Both the position numbers and the translations under genes were made by a program. A DNA stretch of 64,000 bases from CBDUXT01 sp965371245. Lineage in GTDB: Bacteria > Planctomycetota > Phycisphaerae > UBA1845. The DNA is taken from assembly GCA_965371245.1 (NCBI GenBank), contig CBDUXT010000011.1, forward strand, positions 1-64,000. The letters run 5' to 3'. The notes under the pieces were generated by a model. The model was not told the DNA's origin and did not search any database. It saw only the letters and a program-made list of their open reading frames with translations. This document shows positions 34,656-42,584 of the stretch, in pieces (within the stretch, counting starts at the first letter, position 1; every line of letters starts with the position of its first letter).

Positions 34656-36010
34656 CGCAGGCAACCGACACCAACCGGCACGGCCATCGCGTGGGATACC
34701 TTCTGCGAATGTATCCGCGGTTTACGCAGACCTTCATCGTCAATGAGATGTTGGAGCTGGAACGACAAGGTCTCGACCTTGCGCTCATGTCGCTACGAAA
34801 GCCGAATGAGGGCATCTTCCACGAGTCGATCTCGCGGATCCAAGCGCGCGCCCACTATGTTCCGGAATCCCGTCACGGACGCACCCGGCAGTTTGCCGGA
34901 TGGCACTGGGAACACTTCCGTCGCTCACCCGGCGCCTATCGCCGCGCGCGGGGCGTTGTTCATGGAGATCGCACCGCGGAGCCGTACGATCTGACCCGCG
35001 CGATGCACGTCCTGCGCTGGGTCAGGAAGAACGATGTCGGCCACGTACACGTACACTTCGGAACGAGCGAGGCGACCGTCGCGCTGGCCGCACATGAATT
35101 GGGCGGGCTCTCGTACAGCCTGACGCTGCACGCCTTCGACATTTTCCGCGAGACCGTGGATCACGAGTTGCTGGCCCGGAAGATCAACGCGTCACGGTTC
35201 ACCGTGACCGTCAGCGAGTTCAACCGCCGCTTCCTGGTCGAGAACCTTCCCGGTGTGGACGCCGGACGCATCCATGTCAACTACAACGGCATCGACCTCG
35301 GTCGGTTTCGACCACTGCCCGGCCAAGAGCGCGACCCAACGATGGTCGTCGGTGTCGGTCGTCTCAAGGAAAAGAAAGGGTTCAAGCACCTCGTCGAGGC
35401 CGTCGCCCGGCTACACAAGGAGGGTCTGCCCGTTCGGTGTAAGATCGTCGGTGAGGGACCCGATGAAAAGAGCCTTCGCAAGCAAATCGCCAAGCGCGGG
35501 CTCGAGGGCGCGGTCGAACTGACCGGGCCTCTACCGCAGCAAAAGGTTTGCGAACTGATCCAGCGGGCGGGCTGTTTCGTGCTGCCCTGCATCGAGGCCG
35601 CGGACGGGAACATGGACGCGCTACCCACCGTTTTGCTGGAAGCCATGGCGGCCGGCTGTCCCGTCATCAGCAACGCGCTGAGCGGCGTACCCGAGATCAT
35701 CGAGGATGGCGTGAGCGGTCGGCTCGTATCGCCGGGCGACGACAAGGCGTTGGCACAGGCGATCCGCGACGTTGTCACCGACGATTCGCTGGCTCGCCTG
35801 TTGTCCGAAGGTGGGCGACGACGGGCGGAAACGCGCTTCGACGTGACGAAAAACGTTGAAATCATGCGCGGCTGGCTCGAAAGCGCCCTGGTTCGTCCGG
35901 CACCGGCTTCGGGCCGATCCAACCATCGCCTGGAAGAGGGTGCCACAACCGTTAAGATACAAGAGGCGCAGGCATCGGTACCAACCGACCTGGCGACCGA
36001 AGGGGGCTGA
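34652..36010 (+). CDS. Glycosyltransferase, GT4 family
   Basis: 452 residues from the GTG at 34652, which overlaps the previous stop as GTGA and has GGAGAGG upstream; a frame open to 34529 would add 41 unsupported residues. N-terminus GYLLRMYPRFTQTFIVNEML is typical of GT4 enzymes of capsule and exopolysaccharide loci. The second domain has VGRLKEKKGFKHLVEA and the donor-site block ALPTVLLEAMAAGCPVI near residue 325. It ends by sharing one base with the ABC transporter start (TGATG). It probably extends the same glycan as its neighbours. Confidence 0.9.
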   Translation: MTQATDTNRHGHRVGYLLRMYPRFTQTFIVNEMLELERQGLDLALMSLRKPNEGIFHESISRIQARAHYVPESRHGRTRQFAGWHWEHFRRSPGAYRRARGVVHGDRTAEPYDLTRAMHVLRWVRKNDVGHVHVHFGTSEATVALAAHELGGLSYSLTLHAFDIFRETVDHELLARKINASRFTVTVSEFNRRFLVENLPGVDAGRIHVNYNGIDLGRFRPLPGQERDPTMVVGVGRLKEKKGFKHLVEAVARLHKEGLPVRCKIVGEGPDEKSLRKQIAKRGLEGAVELTGPLPQQKVCELIQRAGCFVLPCIEAADGNMDALPTVLLEAMAAGCPVISNALSGVPEIIEDGVSGRLVSPGDDKALAQAIRDVVTDDSLARLLSEGGRRRAETRFDVTKNVEIMRGWLESALVRPAPASGRSNHRLEEGATTVKIQEAQASVPTDLATEGG

Positions 36011-37869
36011 TGGTGCGCTGGCGACTCAAGACTCGGCGCGGCAATCTGGACGCGCGCCAGGTGCGCGCCGTCTGGAATCGCTTTAGCCGATATGTTTCTC
36101 CCCATCGCCTGGCGCTTGGCGGGGCCTTCGCCGGAACGCTCGGCGTCATTGTTGCGCAGATCGCCGCGCCCTGGCCGATCAAGGTCATCTTCGACTACAT
36201 CCTCACCGACAAAATGGGTTCGTCATGGATCGCCAGCGCGCTCGATCGCCTCTCGTCCGGTCCGATGGGAGCGCTCGGATGGGTGTGCGCCGCGGTGCTG
36301 CTCTTTGCGATCGCCGACGCCGCCTTTTCGCACCTTCGTGACGTTCTTTTGGCACAGACCGGTCAGCGCGTCGTCGGGCGCATCCGGCAGGATTTGTTCT
36401 CCCACCTTCAGACGTTGGCGCCGCCGGACCTGAAGCGGCATCACACCGGCTCTTTGTTGATGCGGCTGACCGGCGACATGCAGATGCTGCGGCAGATGCT
36501 GGTTAACGCCATCATCACGGCCGGGGAGAACGTGCTGCTGGTCGGTGCGCTCGTCGGGGTCATGTTCTATCTGAATCCGTTGCTGGCCGCCGTGGGCATC
36601 GCCACGATCCCGCTGAGCCTCTGGGCGGGCTATCGCATCTCCCGTCAGATCGGCAAGGCCACGGCCAAACAACGCGAAAAGGAAAGCGTCATCGCCTCCG
36701 TCGCTCACGACGTGCTGGGCGCCCTCACGGTGGTGCAGGCCTTCAACCGCGAGCCGATGGAGCGTGAACGGTTCGCGCGGCAAAACCGCAGCTCCATCCG
36801 CGCGGGCGTCAAGACGACCCGCCTGGAGTCCAAGCTGTACCGCATCGTCTCGTTGGCCTCGGCGCTGAGCCTGTGTGCCATTCTCTATCTGGGCGTGGGG
36901 GCGGTGCTTCGCGGCGCGATGACCGCCGGGGATCTGCTCGTGTTCATCTCCTACCTGCGTGCGGTCAACAAGCCGCTGCGCAAAATGTCGCGCCTGGCGA
37001 CCCAGGTCGCCAAGGCCAGTGCCTGCGGCCGGCGCATCGCGGAGATTTTCAGCATCACGCCCAGCATCCGCGATCGCAAGGATGCCAAACCGTTGGCGAT
37101 CGCGCACGGCGGGCTTGCTTTTGACGGTGTCAGCTTCAGCTACGAGGTCGGAACGCCGGTCTTGTCGGACGTGACGATTCGCATCGAACCGGGCGAGCGG
37201 ATCGCCGTCGTCGGCCACACCGGCGCCGGCAAGACCACGCTGGCCCGCCTCATCCTTCGGTTCTACGACCCACAAGAGGGTCGCGTGTTGATCGACGGAT
37301 GCGACGCGCGCGACCTTACGCTCGAGTCGTTGCGGCGCAACATCGGCTGGGTTCATCAGGACACCGTGTTGTTCGGCATGACCATCGAGGAGAATATCAC
37401 GCTCGGTCGACCCGACGCCGATCGTGCACAGGTGGAAGCGGTGGCCAAGCGCGTCGCCGCCGCGGCCTTCATCGAGGCCCTTTCAGACGGCTACGACACG
37501 GTGCTCGGTGAGCGGGGTGCCACGCTTTCCGGCGGGCAACGACAACGCATTGCGCTGGCACGGGCGCTTCTCCGCGAGCCGCCCATCCTTCTTCTGGACG
37601 AGCCGGCCACCGGACTGGACACGATCACCCGACGAACCGTCGAGCGAGCCTGGATGTCGCCGGAGAATCGCGCGACCACGCTCGTGATTTGTCACCGGCT
37701 CAGTGAGATGGAACGGTTCGACCGAATCATCGTCTTTTCGCACGGAACGGTTTGTGAAACCGGCACGCACAAGGCTTTGATCGCCGCCAGCGGCGAGTAC
37801 GCCGCCCTCTATGCGACGGGTAGCGAGCGGCCGAGGTCCGACCCAACCAAGGAGCGAGCCGCATGGTAG
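36010..37869 (+). CDS. MsbA-like ABC exporter (fused permease and ATPase)
   Basis: 619 residues with an N-terminal six-helix transmembrane domain (about 1-320) and a C-terminal nucleotide-binding domain. The ATPase has Walker A GHTGAGKTT (about 402), signature LSGGQRQRIALARALL (about 507), Walker B ILLLDEPATGLD (about 527) and an H-loop His in ICHRLSEM. The layout is that of lipid, glycolipid or peptide exporters of the MsbA/LmrA type, which work as homodimers. No peptidase domain is present, which argues against a bacteriocin exporter. Placed after three glycosyltransferases, it most likely flips or exports their product. It overlaps the next gene by 7 bp. Confidence 0.92.
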   Translation: MVRWRLKTRRGNLDARQVRAVWNRFSRYVSPHRLALGGAFAGTLGVIVAQIAAPWPIKVIFDYILTDKMGSSWIASALDRLSSGPMGALGWVCAAVLLFAIADAAFSHLRDVLLAQTGQRVVGRIRQDLFSHLQTLAPPDLKRHHTGSLLMRLTGDMQMLRQMLVNAIITAGENVLLVGALVGVMFYLNPLLAAVGIATIPLSLWAGYRISRQIGKATAKQREKESVIASVAHDVLGALTVVQAFNREPMERERFARQNRSSIRAGVKTTRLESKLYRIVSLASALSLCAILYLGVGAVLRGAMTAGDLLVFISYLRAVNKPLRKMSRLATQVAKASACGRRIAEIFSITPSIRDRKDAKPLAIAHGGLAFDGVSFSYEVGTPVLSDVTIRIEPGERIAVVGHTGAGKTTLARLILRFYDPQEGRVLIDGCDARDLTLESLRRNIGWVHQDTVLFGMTIEENITLGRPDADRAQVEAVAKRVAAAAFIEALSDGYDTVLGERGATLSGGQRQRIALARALLREPPILLLDEPATGLDTITRRTVERAWMSPENRATTLVICHRLSEMERFDRIIVFSHGTVCETGTHKALIAASGEYAALYATGSERPRSDPTKERAAW

Positions 37870-39227
37870 CGACGCTTCTGGACATCCCGCACGACCCCGT
37901 CCTTGGCGACGTGATGAGCGCCCTCGATCCTCACAGCGTGCTCGATGCCTGCGCCACCCAGCTTACGGACGTCGATACCGAACAACGCCGATCCTGGCGG
38001 CACGCTCGAATGATCGAGGCACTCTATCACCCGGGGCGCTACGTTCGCGCCGCCTTTGTCCTCGTTCAAGATTCGTCGATCCCGGACAACCGCCTGTGGC
38101 CGGAGGGACAGATCATCTACATCCACTCACCGCTGCGCGTTCCGATGTCACGGCGTGGCACTGTCTTGAACCTGGGCGGAACCGAGGTGGAGGTCTACCG
38201 ATTCCCCAACGACCGGCGGCTGAGGGGTTTGCGAAACTTCACGGGGCGCGGCGCCTGCGTCACAAAATGGCAGGAGTGGCTTGACGCCGGCGGGGGGGGG
38301 CTGCGGATCGACCCCGACTCGCTGCAACGCCTCCTCGTCAGGTACGTCCCGGAGCAAAAATGGGTGGTCCGCCTGCGGGCCGACGTGACCAACCCCGCGG
38401 GCGAGTCCCGCAAGCACCGCATCGCCGTTCGGGCCTGCTCGGCCGATCTGTGCGCGACACTGCGCTCTCGCCATGAGCACCTCAGCGCGCCTTCTTCGGC
38501 ATCGGACCTCGGGTTTGTGGTTCCCAAGATTGTGGGCGGGTCGGTGGACTCGGGGTTGCTGGCGGTCGAATGGAGGCGGGGACACACCTTATTGGAAGCC
38601 CTGGAAGAGCAGTCGCCGGATGAAGTGATGGCCGGCGTCGCGCGTTTGCTCGCCGATCTTCATCGTACGCCGATGCCCGGGCTTTTGCGGCAGAGCCAAC
38701 AGGCGATCCAGCTCCGAGTGCAGGACGCCGTTGTCGATCTGACCCTGGCCTGCCCCGCACTGGCGCCACGCGTCGAGGCCGTCGGACGCGAGCTGGTGGA
38801 ACGCACCGCGACGCTTGAGAGCGGCGCATCGGGAACCTTGCACAACGACTTTCATTGGAACCAGCTTCGCATCAAGAGGGGGACCTTCACCCTGTTGGAT
38901 CTCGAACGGATGGTTCAGGGCGATCCGTTGGTCGATGTGGCCAACTTCGCCACACAGATCCGAATGTTGGGTCGTCGCGCCGAATCGCCCGTTTCCATCG
39001 CCGATGCCAACGTTTGGGCCGACACGTTCTTGTCCAACTGGCAGCGCGTCGATGGACGGGCGATCGATCCGACCCGCTTTCACCTATACGCCGCGGTCTC
39101 ACTCTTCGAGCTCGCGCGAGGCATGATGCGGCATCTTCGCACGGACTGGCCGGCACTCGCCGCCGCATGCCTCGATGAGGCCGAGAAGGCCCTTTCAGCC
39201 GTCGGGGCCGGGAGGACGCCGGTATGA
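37863..39227 (+). CDS. APH-fold phosphotransferase-like protein
   Basis: 454 residues, ATG at 37863 inside the end of the ABC gene. The C-terminal ~250 residues show the aminoglycoside-phosphotransferase/choline-kinase fold: HNDFHWNQL (catalytic Asp about 329) and LLDLE as the second metal site. The usual Asn five positions after the catalytic Asp is Gln, as in the next protein. The N-terminal ~200 residues are a separate region (RYVRAAFVLVQD, LRRLRGLRNFTGR-like) with no recognised motif. Probably an ATP-dependent kinase for a sugar or small molecule of the operon product; antibiotic resistance is unlikely given the context. Confidence 0.8.
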   Translation: MVATLLDIPHDPVLGDVMSALDPHSVLDACATQLTDVDTEQRRSWRHARMIEALYHPGRYVRAAFVLVQDSSIPDNRLWPEGQIIYIHSPLRVPMSRRGTVLNLGGTEVEVYRFPNDRRLRGLRNFTGRGACVTKWQEWLDAGGGGLRIDPDSLQRLLVRYVPEQKWVVRLRADVTNPAGESRKHRIAVRACSADLCATLRSRHEHLSAPSSASDLGFVVPKIVGGSVDSGLLAVEWRRGHTLLEALEEQSPDEVMAGVARLLADLHRTPMPGLLRQSQQAIQLRVQDAVVDLTLACPALAPRVEAVGRELVERTATLESGASGTLHNDFHWNQLRIKRGTFTLLDLERMVQGDPLVDVANFATQIRMLGRRAESPVSIADANVWADTFLSNWQRVDGRAIDPTRFHLYAAVSLFELARGMMRHLRTDWPALAAACLDEAEKALSAVGAGRTPV

Positions 39228-40624
39228 TCCGAGCCCACCCGACGACGGACGCCCAGACGACTCTTGGAAGGCTGATCGACACCGACAGCGTCGGGGACTT
39301 GTTGCGCCACGGGCTCGGTCTCGCGTGGCCGGACGGCTCGTTCCCTTCGGACGTCCGGATCGAGCGGGTCTGGCCCATCCGCGACGGCGGCTTCTCGTTC
39401 GAGTGGTCATTTACCACGGGCGGCGGGGCGCGCGGAACACTCTTTGGAGTCCTGGGAGCGCAGACCCTTGAGAGTGACAAACCCGTGGCGCTCCAGCCCG
39501 CCCTCACGCCGCAAGGCATACGCAGCGTGTACGCGATTCTTCCGGAATGCGACCTGCTTGTCCACTCGCCGGACGTCGATCCGCGCCTGCCGCACCTCAC
39601 GCACTGCCTGGACGGCGAGACCATGGCCCGCGAACTCAGCGCTGCGGGTCTGGGGAGCAACGGTCGGGTGGTACACGGCACGGTGCGGGCCGAGTGTCGG
39701 GTTCTCAGCTATCGACCCGGACGCCGGGCGGCCGTTCAGTATGATCTTTGCGACGATTCGGGTCCGTCGCGCCGCGTATTGGGGAAGACCTATCGCGATG
39801 ACCGCGGCGCCGACCTACTCTGTAGGCATGCGCAACTGAATAATCAGTTGGTCGCCTCCGTCGGGAACCACATTTCGGTCCCCAGGCCGCTGGCGTATCT
39901 GGATGACCTCCGCATGGCCGTCTATGCGTGGGCGCCGGGTGAGCCGGTGGACGACGAGACCGCCGCCACGCAGGCACACACGCGGCGTACAGCGGATGTG
40001 CTGGCGGCACTCCACAGCCTCACGTTCGATGATCTGGCTTCGTACACGCCACGCGACGAGCGTGACATCGTGGATCGCTGGCAGCGGGCGCTGTGCCTGT
40101 TGGACGAGGCGACCGCGGAGCGAAGCCGCCCGCTCGTCGAGGCGTTGCGGGCCGCGAGTGAGCGGCTCGAACCAACAACACCCAGTACGCTTCATCGTGA
40201 TTTCTATGAAAGCCAGCTTCTCATCAACGCCAGGGGCACGACCCTGCTGGACATCGACACGTTGTGTTCCGGAGACCGATGCGCCGATCTTGGGAACCTG
40301 TTGGCCCATCAGTACCTTTTGTTCCTGCGGCGCGCGAGTCAGAGACCGAGCTTCCCCGCGGTGACCCGTTGTCTACTCCAGCGCTATGAGGCGCGCGCCG
40401 AACCCGCCTCGCGCGTGAACCTGAAGTTTTACCTGGCGGCTGCCCTCTTCCGCGTCGGAGCCGTCCACGCCGCACGCACCGCGACCCGCCGATTCGTTCC
40501 GGATTTGTGGCACCTGGCCGGCCGTCTGATGGACACGGCTTCAACCGAAGAAGAAGCCGTGAGCGCCCAACGCGTCGCGCGCGGGACGGCGGACCTCGAT
40601 CTGATTCTGGGAGCCTTGCGATGA
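39224..40624 (+). CDS. Second APH-fold phosphotransferase-like protein
   Basis: 466 residues; starts in an ATGA overlap with the preceding paralogue-like gene. The catalytic loop is HRDFYESQLLI (about 323), followed by LLDIDTLCSGDRCADLGN, the wording of an APH subfamily that carries HRDFYxxQ in place of HxDxxxxN. The N-terminal half is distinct and includes VLSYRPGRRAAVQYDL, a nucleotide-binding-lobe-like strand pair. Two kinase-like proteins side by side suggest two phosphorylation steps or a heteromer. Its stop overlaps the prepilin-like gene start by 4 bp. Confidence 0.8.
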   Translation: MIRAHPTTDAQTTLGRLIDTDSVGDLLRHGLGLAWPDGSFPSDVRIERVWPIRDGGFSFEWSFTTGGGARGTLFGVLGAQTLESDKPVALQPALTPQGIRSVYAILPECDLLVHSPDVDPRLPHLTHCLDGETMARELSAAGLGSNGRVVHGTVRAECRVLSYRPGRRAAVQYDLCDDSGPSRRVLGKTYRDDRGADLLCRHAQLNNQLVASVGNHISVPRPLAYLDDLRMAVYAWAPGEPVDDETAATQAHTRRTADVLAALHSLTFDDLASYTPRDERDIVDRWQRALCLLDEATAERSRPLVEALRAASERLEPTTPSTLHRDFYESQLLINARGTTLLDIDTLCSGDRCADLGNLLAHQYLLFLRRASQRPSFPAVTRCLLQRYEARAEPASRVNLKFYLAAALFRVGAVHAARTATRRFVPDLWHLAGRLMDTASTEEEAVSAQRVARGTADLDLILGALR

Positions 40625-41418
40625 TTCGTACCGTGGAAGCCAACCGACCGGAACGCGGGTTCAGCCTGATCGAACTCCTGGTGGTCGTGTCTATCCTGAT
40701 TCTTCTAATCGCGGTCCTGATGCCCTCCCTGGGGCGGGCGCGCGAACAGGCACGAGACACGCAATGCCTGTCGCGATTGCGCCAACTGTTTATTGCCCAC
40801 ACCCAGTACATCCACGAGAACCGGGTGCTACCGCCGCTGAACAATGATGCGGACGATGGCACCTGGCAGTACAACTATCTGGTCTTTGATGGGAAAGATT
40901 ATCACAACAACTTCGGCCCGCTCATCGACGCCAGCTACGAAGTGAACTCGATCGAGCAACTCGCCTGCCCGGTCCAGACGGACCCGTTCCATTCGCCCAA
41001 CACCGAGGAAAACCCCTGGCCACCCAAACGGCCGCGGAAGGTGCGGTCCGGCTACGGGAGGCGGTATCATCTCAGCGGACGCAGCCTGGCGCAGTTTAGA
41101 AGCACAAGAGCATTCGCCGCGGACGTGTTTCACGTCCCGGATCTGATCGGCAAGGGGCATGGGCACGGTGTCAACGTGGTCTACACCGATGGGCATGCGG
41201 CCTGGGTCCAAGATGGCGCGAAGATGGTGAACAAAGGTAGCGAGGACGCACCCGATTGGCAGCGGGGCGACCTTTTTCTATCCGAAAGCGATCTCGGAAG
41301 ACCGTTCGACCTTATGGACAACCGGGAGGTCGCCAAGATATGGCGCATTCTCGACGACGGCGGCATCGGGAGCCCAGGTCCGAGCCGCGTTGGCTCCGGA
41401 GGACAAACGGGGAGCTAA
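40621..41418 (+). CDS. Type II/IV prepilin-like protein with H-X9-DG motif
   Basis: 265 residues from the ATG at 40621 (ATGA overlap with the previous stop). A class III prepilin signal is clear: cleavage after Gly13 in ERGFSLIELL, with Glu at mature position 5 and a hydrophobic helix to about residue 35. The C-terminal half has the planctomycete H-X9-DG signature (HGHGVNVVYTDG, about 178-190). Such proteins are exported to the periplasm or surface by type II/IV pilus-like machinery. It is the last gene of the glycan operon and is followed at once by a hairpin. The link between pseudopilin and glycan genes is unexplained. Confidence 0.88.
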   Translation: MIRTVEANRPERGFSLIELLVVVSILILLIAVLMPSLGRAREQARDTQCLSRLRQLFIAHTQYIHENRVLPPLNNDADDGTWQYNYLVFDGKDYHNNFGPLIDASYEVNSIEQLACPVQTDPFHSPNTEENPWPPKRPRKVRSGYGRRYHLSGRSLAQFRSTRAFAADVFHVPDLIGKGHGHGVNVVYTDGHAAWVQDGAKMVNKGSEDAPDWQRGDLFLSESDLGRPFDLMDNREVAKIWRILDDGGIGSPGPSRVGSGGQTGS

Positions 41419-41442
41419 CCTCGGGGCTCTGACAGCCCGAGG
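41419..41442 (+). terminator. Hairpin directly after the glycan operon
   Basis: CCTCGGGGCT pairs with AGCCCGAGG across a 5-base loop, with one bulged G, beginning at the base after the TAA stop. No T-run follows, so it may stabilise the 3' end or terminate weakly. Confidence 0.45.
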
Positions 41443-41505
41443 CACAAGCCTTGCATCGAGCAGGCCAGCAATCATAAACACTGAAAGCTTTTTAGCGAGA
41501 GTCAC

Positions 41506-42183
41506 ATGGAAACTCTAGCCGCGCTCATTGGCGAGCACCGGCGCGCGATCATTCGATGGGGGATTCCCGGCGTTCTCGCCGTGTTTTCCGCCGGGCTCTT
41601 GGCCCGGACACTCACCCAGGACGGGCCGCCCGCGCGCAAGTCTCGCTCGTATGGAGCCCTGATCGACGTCGTGCACAGCGGTCACGCCGCGAAGGCCAAA
41701 TCGGGAGAGCGCATCAACTACGCAGGTATCCGAGCGCCGTACCCGAACGAGCCGTTCTACAACGAGGCCCGAGAGCGCAACGTCGAACTCGTCGAAAGCG
41801 AAATGGTTCGGCTGCGGTTCGACGAGGAGGAACGCGACCGCAAGGGTCGCCTGTTCGCCTATGTGTTCGTACAGGGCGAGTTCGTAAACGAGATACTCGT
41901 GGCCGAGGGACTCGCCTACGTTCGCGTGACACCAAAGGCAAACCGTTACGCCGAGCGACTCCTGGCCGCACAAGCCGAAGCTCGAAAAGCCAGGCTCGGA
42001 ATATGGCAGAACGGCGATCGCCACGAAGAACCCAATTACCCTTCAGATCCCAAGTACGGGAACTTCCACAGGCCGACTTGTGAGGAAGTGGGGAGAATCA
42101 ACCCCGCGAGACTCATCGTCTTCCCGAAACGCGAGAAGGCGCTGGACACGGGCCTCGCACCCTGCTCGAAGTGTCTTCCCTAG
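41506..42183 (+). CDS. Membrane-anchored thermonuclease-like protein with C-terminal metal-binding tail
   Basis: 225 residues. A hydrophobic helix at about 17-36 serves as signal anchor. Residues ~50-170 are a staphylococcal-nuclease-like OB domain (INYAGIRAPYPNEPFYNEA, VRLRFDEEERDRKGRLFAYV, VNEILVAEGLAYV). The Glu equivalent and the DxxGR-type block are present; the first catalytic Arg was not verified. The last ~45 residues (HRPTCEEV, PCSKCLP) resemble the Ada-type or ComEC-associated metal-binding tail with two ending cysteines. Likely an extracytoplasmic nuclease of calcium-dependent type, or a DNA-binding derivative. Confidence 0.82.
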   Translation: METLAALIGEHRRAIIRWGIPGVLAVFSAGLLARTLTQDGPPARKSRSYGALIDVVHSGHAAKAKSGERINYAGIRAPYPNEPFYNEARERNVELVESEMVRLRFDEEERDRKGRLFAYVFVQGEFVNEILVAEGLAYVRVTPKANRYAERLLAAQAEARKARLGIWQNGDRHEEPNYPSDPKYGNFHRPTCEEVGRINPARLIVFPKREKALDTGLAPCSKCLP

Positions 42184-42584
42184 AAGCGTGTTGAAGATGG
42201 CGCGGCGATGGTCCCTGGGCGCCGCTCGACTCGCCCGCCGGTTGCACGACTGAAACCGGATGGACCGGTAAGTCGCGCCGAGAATTAGCGCGACCGCGCT
42301 GCGCCGGCCAAAAAAAATGAAATGCTCTGGTCTGTGAAAACATACGGATGGCAATCAAGGATCAGTGCTAACCCTCGTGTTTTTGGGGAGTTGTGCGTGT
42401 AGCGCGGAACAAGAGCACATCTTTTCAGAGGATTGACGCCGGGTGCTTCCTCCAGCACACGCTGTAACATGAAGTCCAATAACATGCGCAACAGACAAAG
42501 ATGTGAGACTCGAATGTTGTCGCCAGGTTCTTGGTTTGCCGTGAACGGCGTCCAGGCTCACGATCGGTTTCTTTGCGAGGCTTC
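42184..42584. other. AT-richer intergenic stretch
   Basis: About 400 bases with lower GC than the surroundings (an A8 run near 42310). No gene, tRNA or strong hairpin was found. The GAGG at 42577-42580 is the ribosome-binding site of the next gene. The frame of that gene is open to 42531, but the extra 18 residues have no support. Confidence 0.4.

Noticed and set aside
37863..40624. Aminoglycoside resistance genes
   Set aside because: The fold matches, but the two proteins sit in a glycan/export operon and have nonstandard N-terminal halves. Kinase action on an operon intermediate is more likely.
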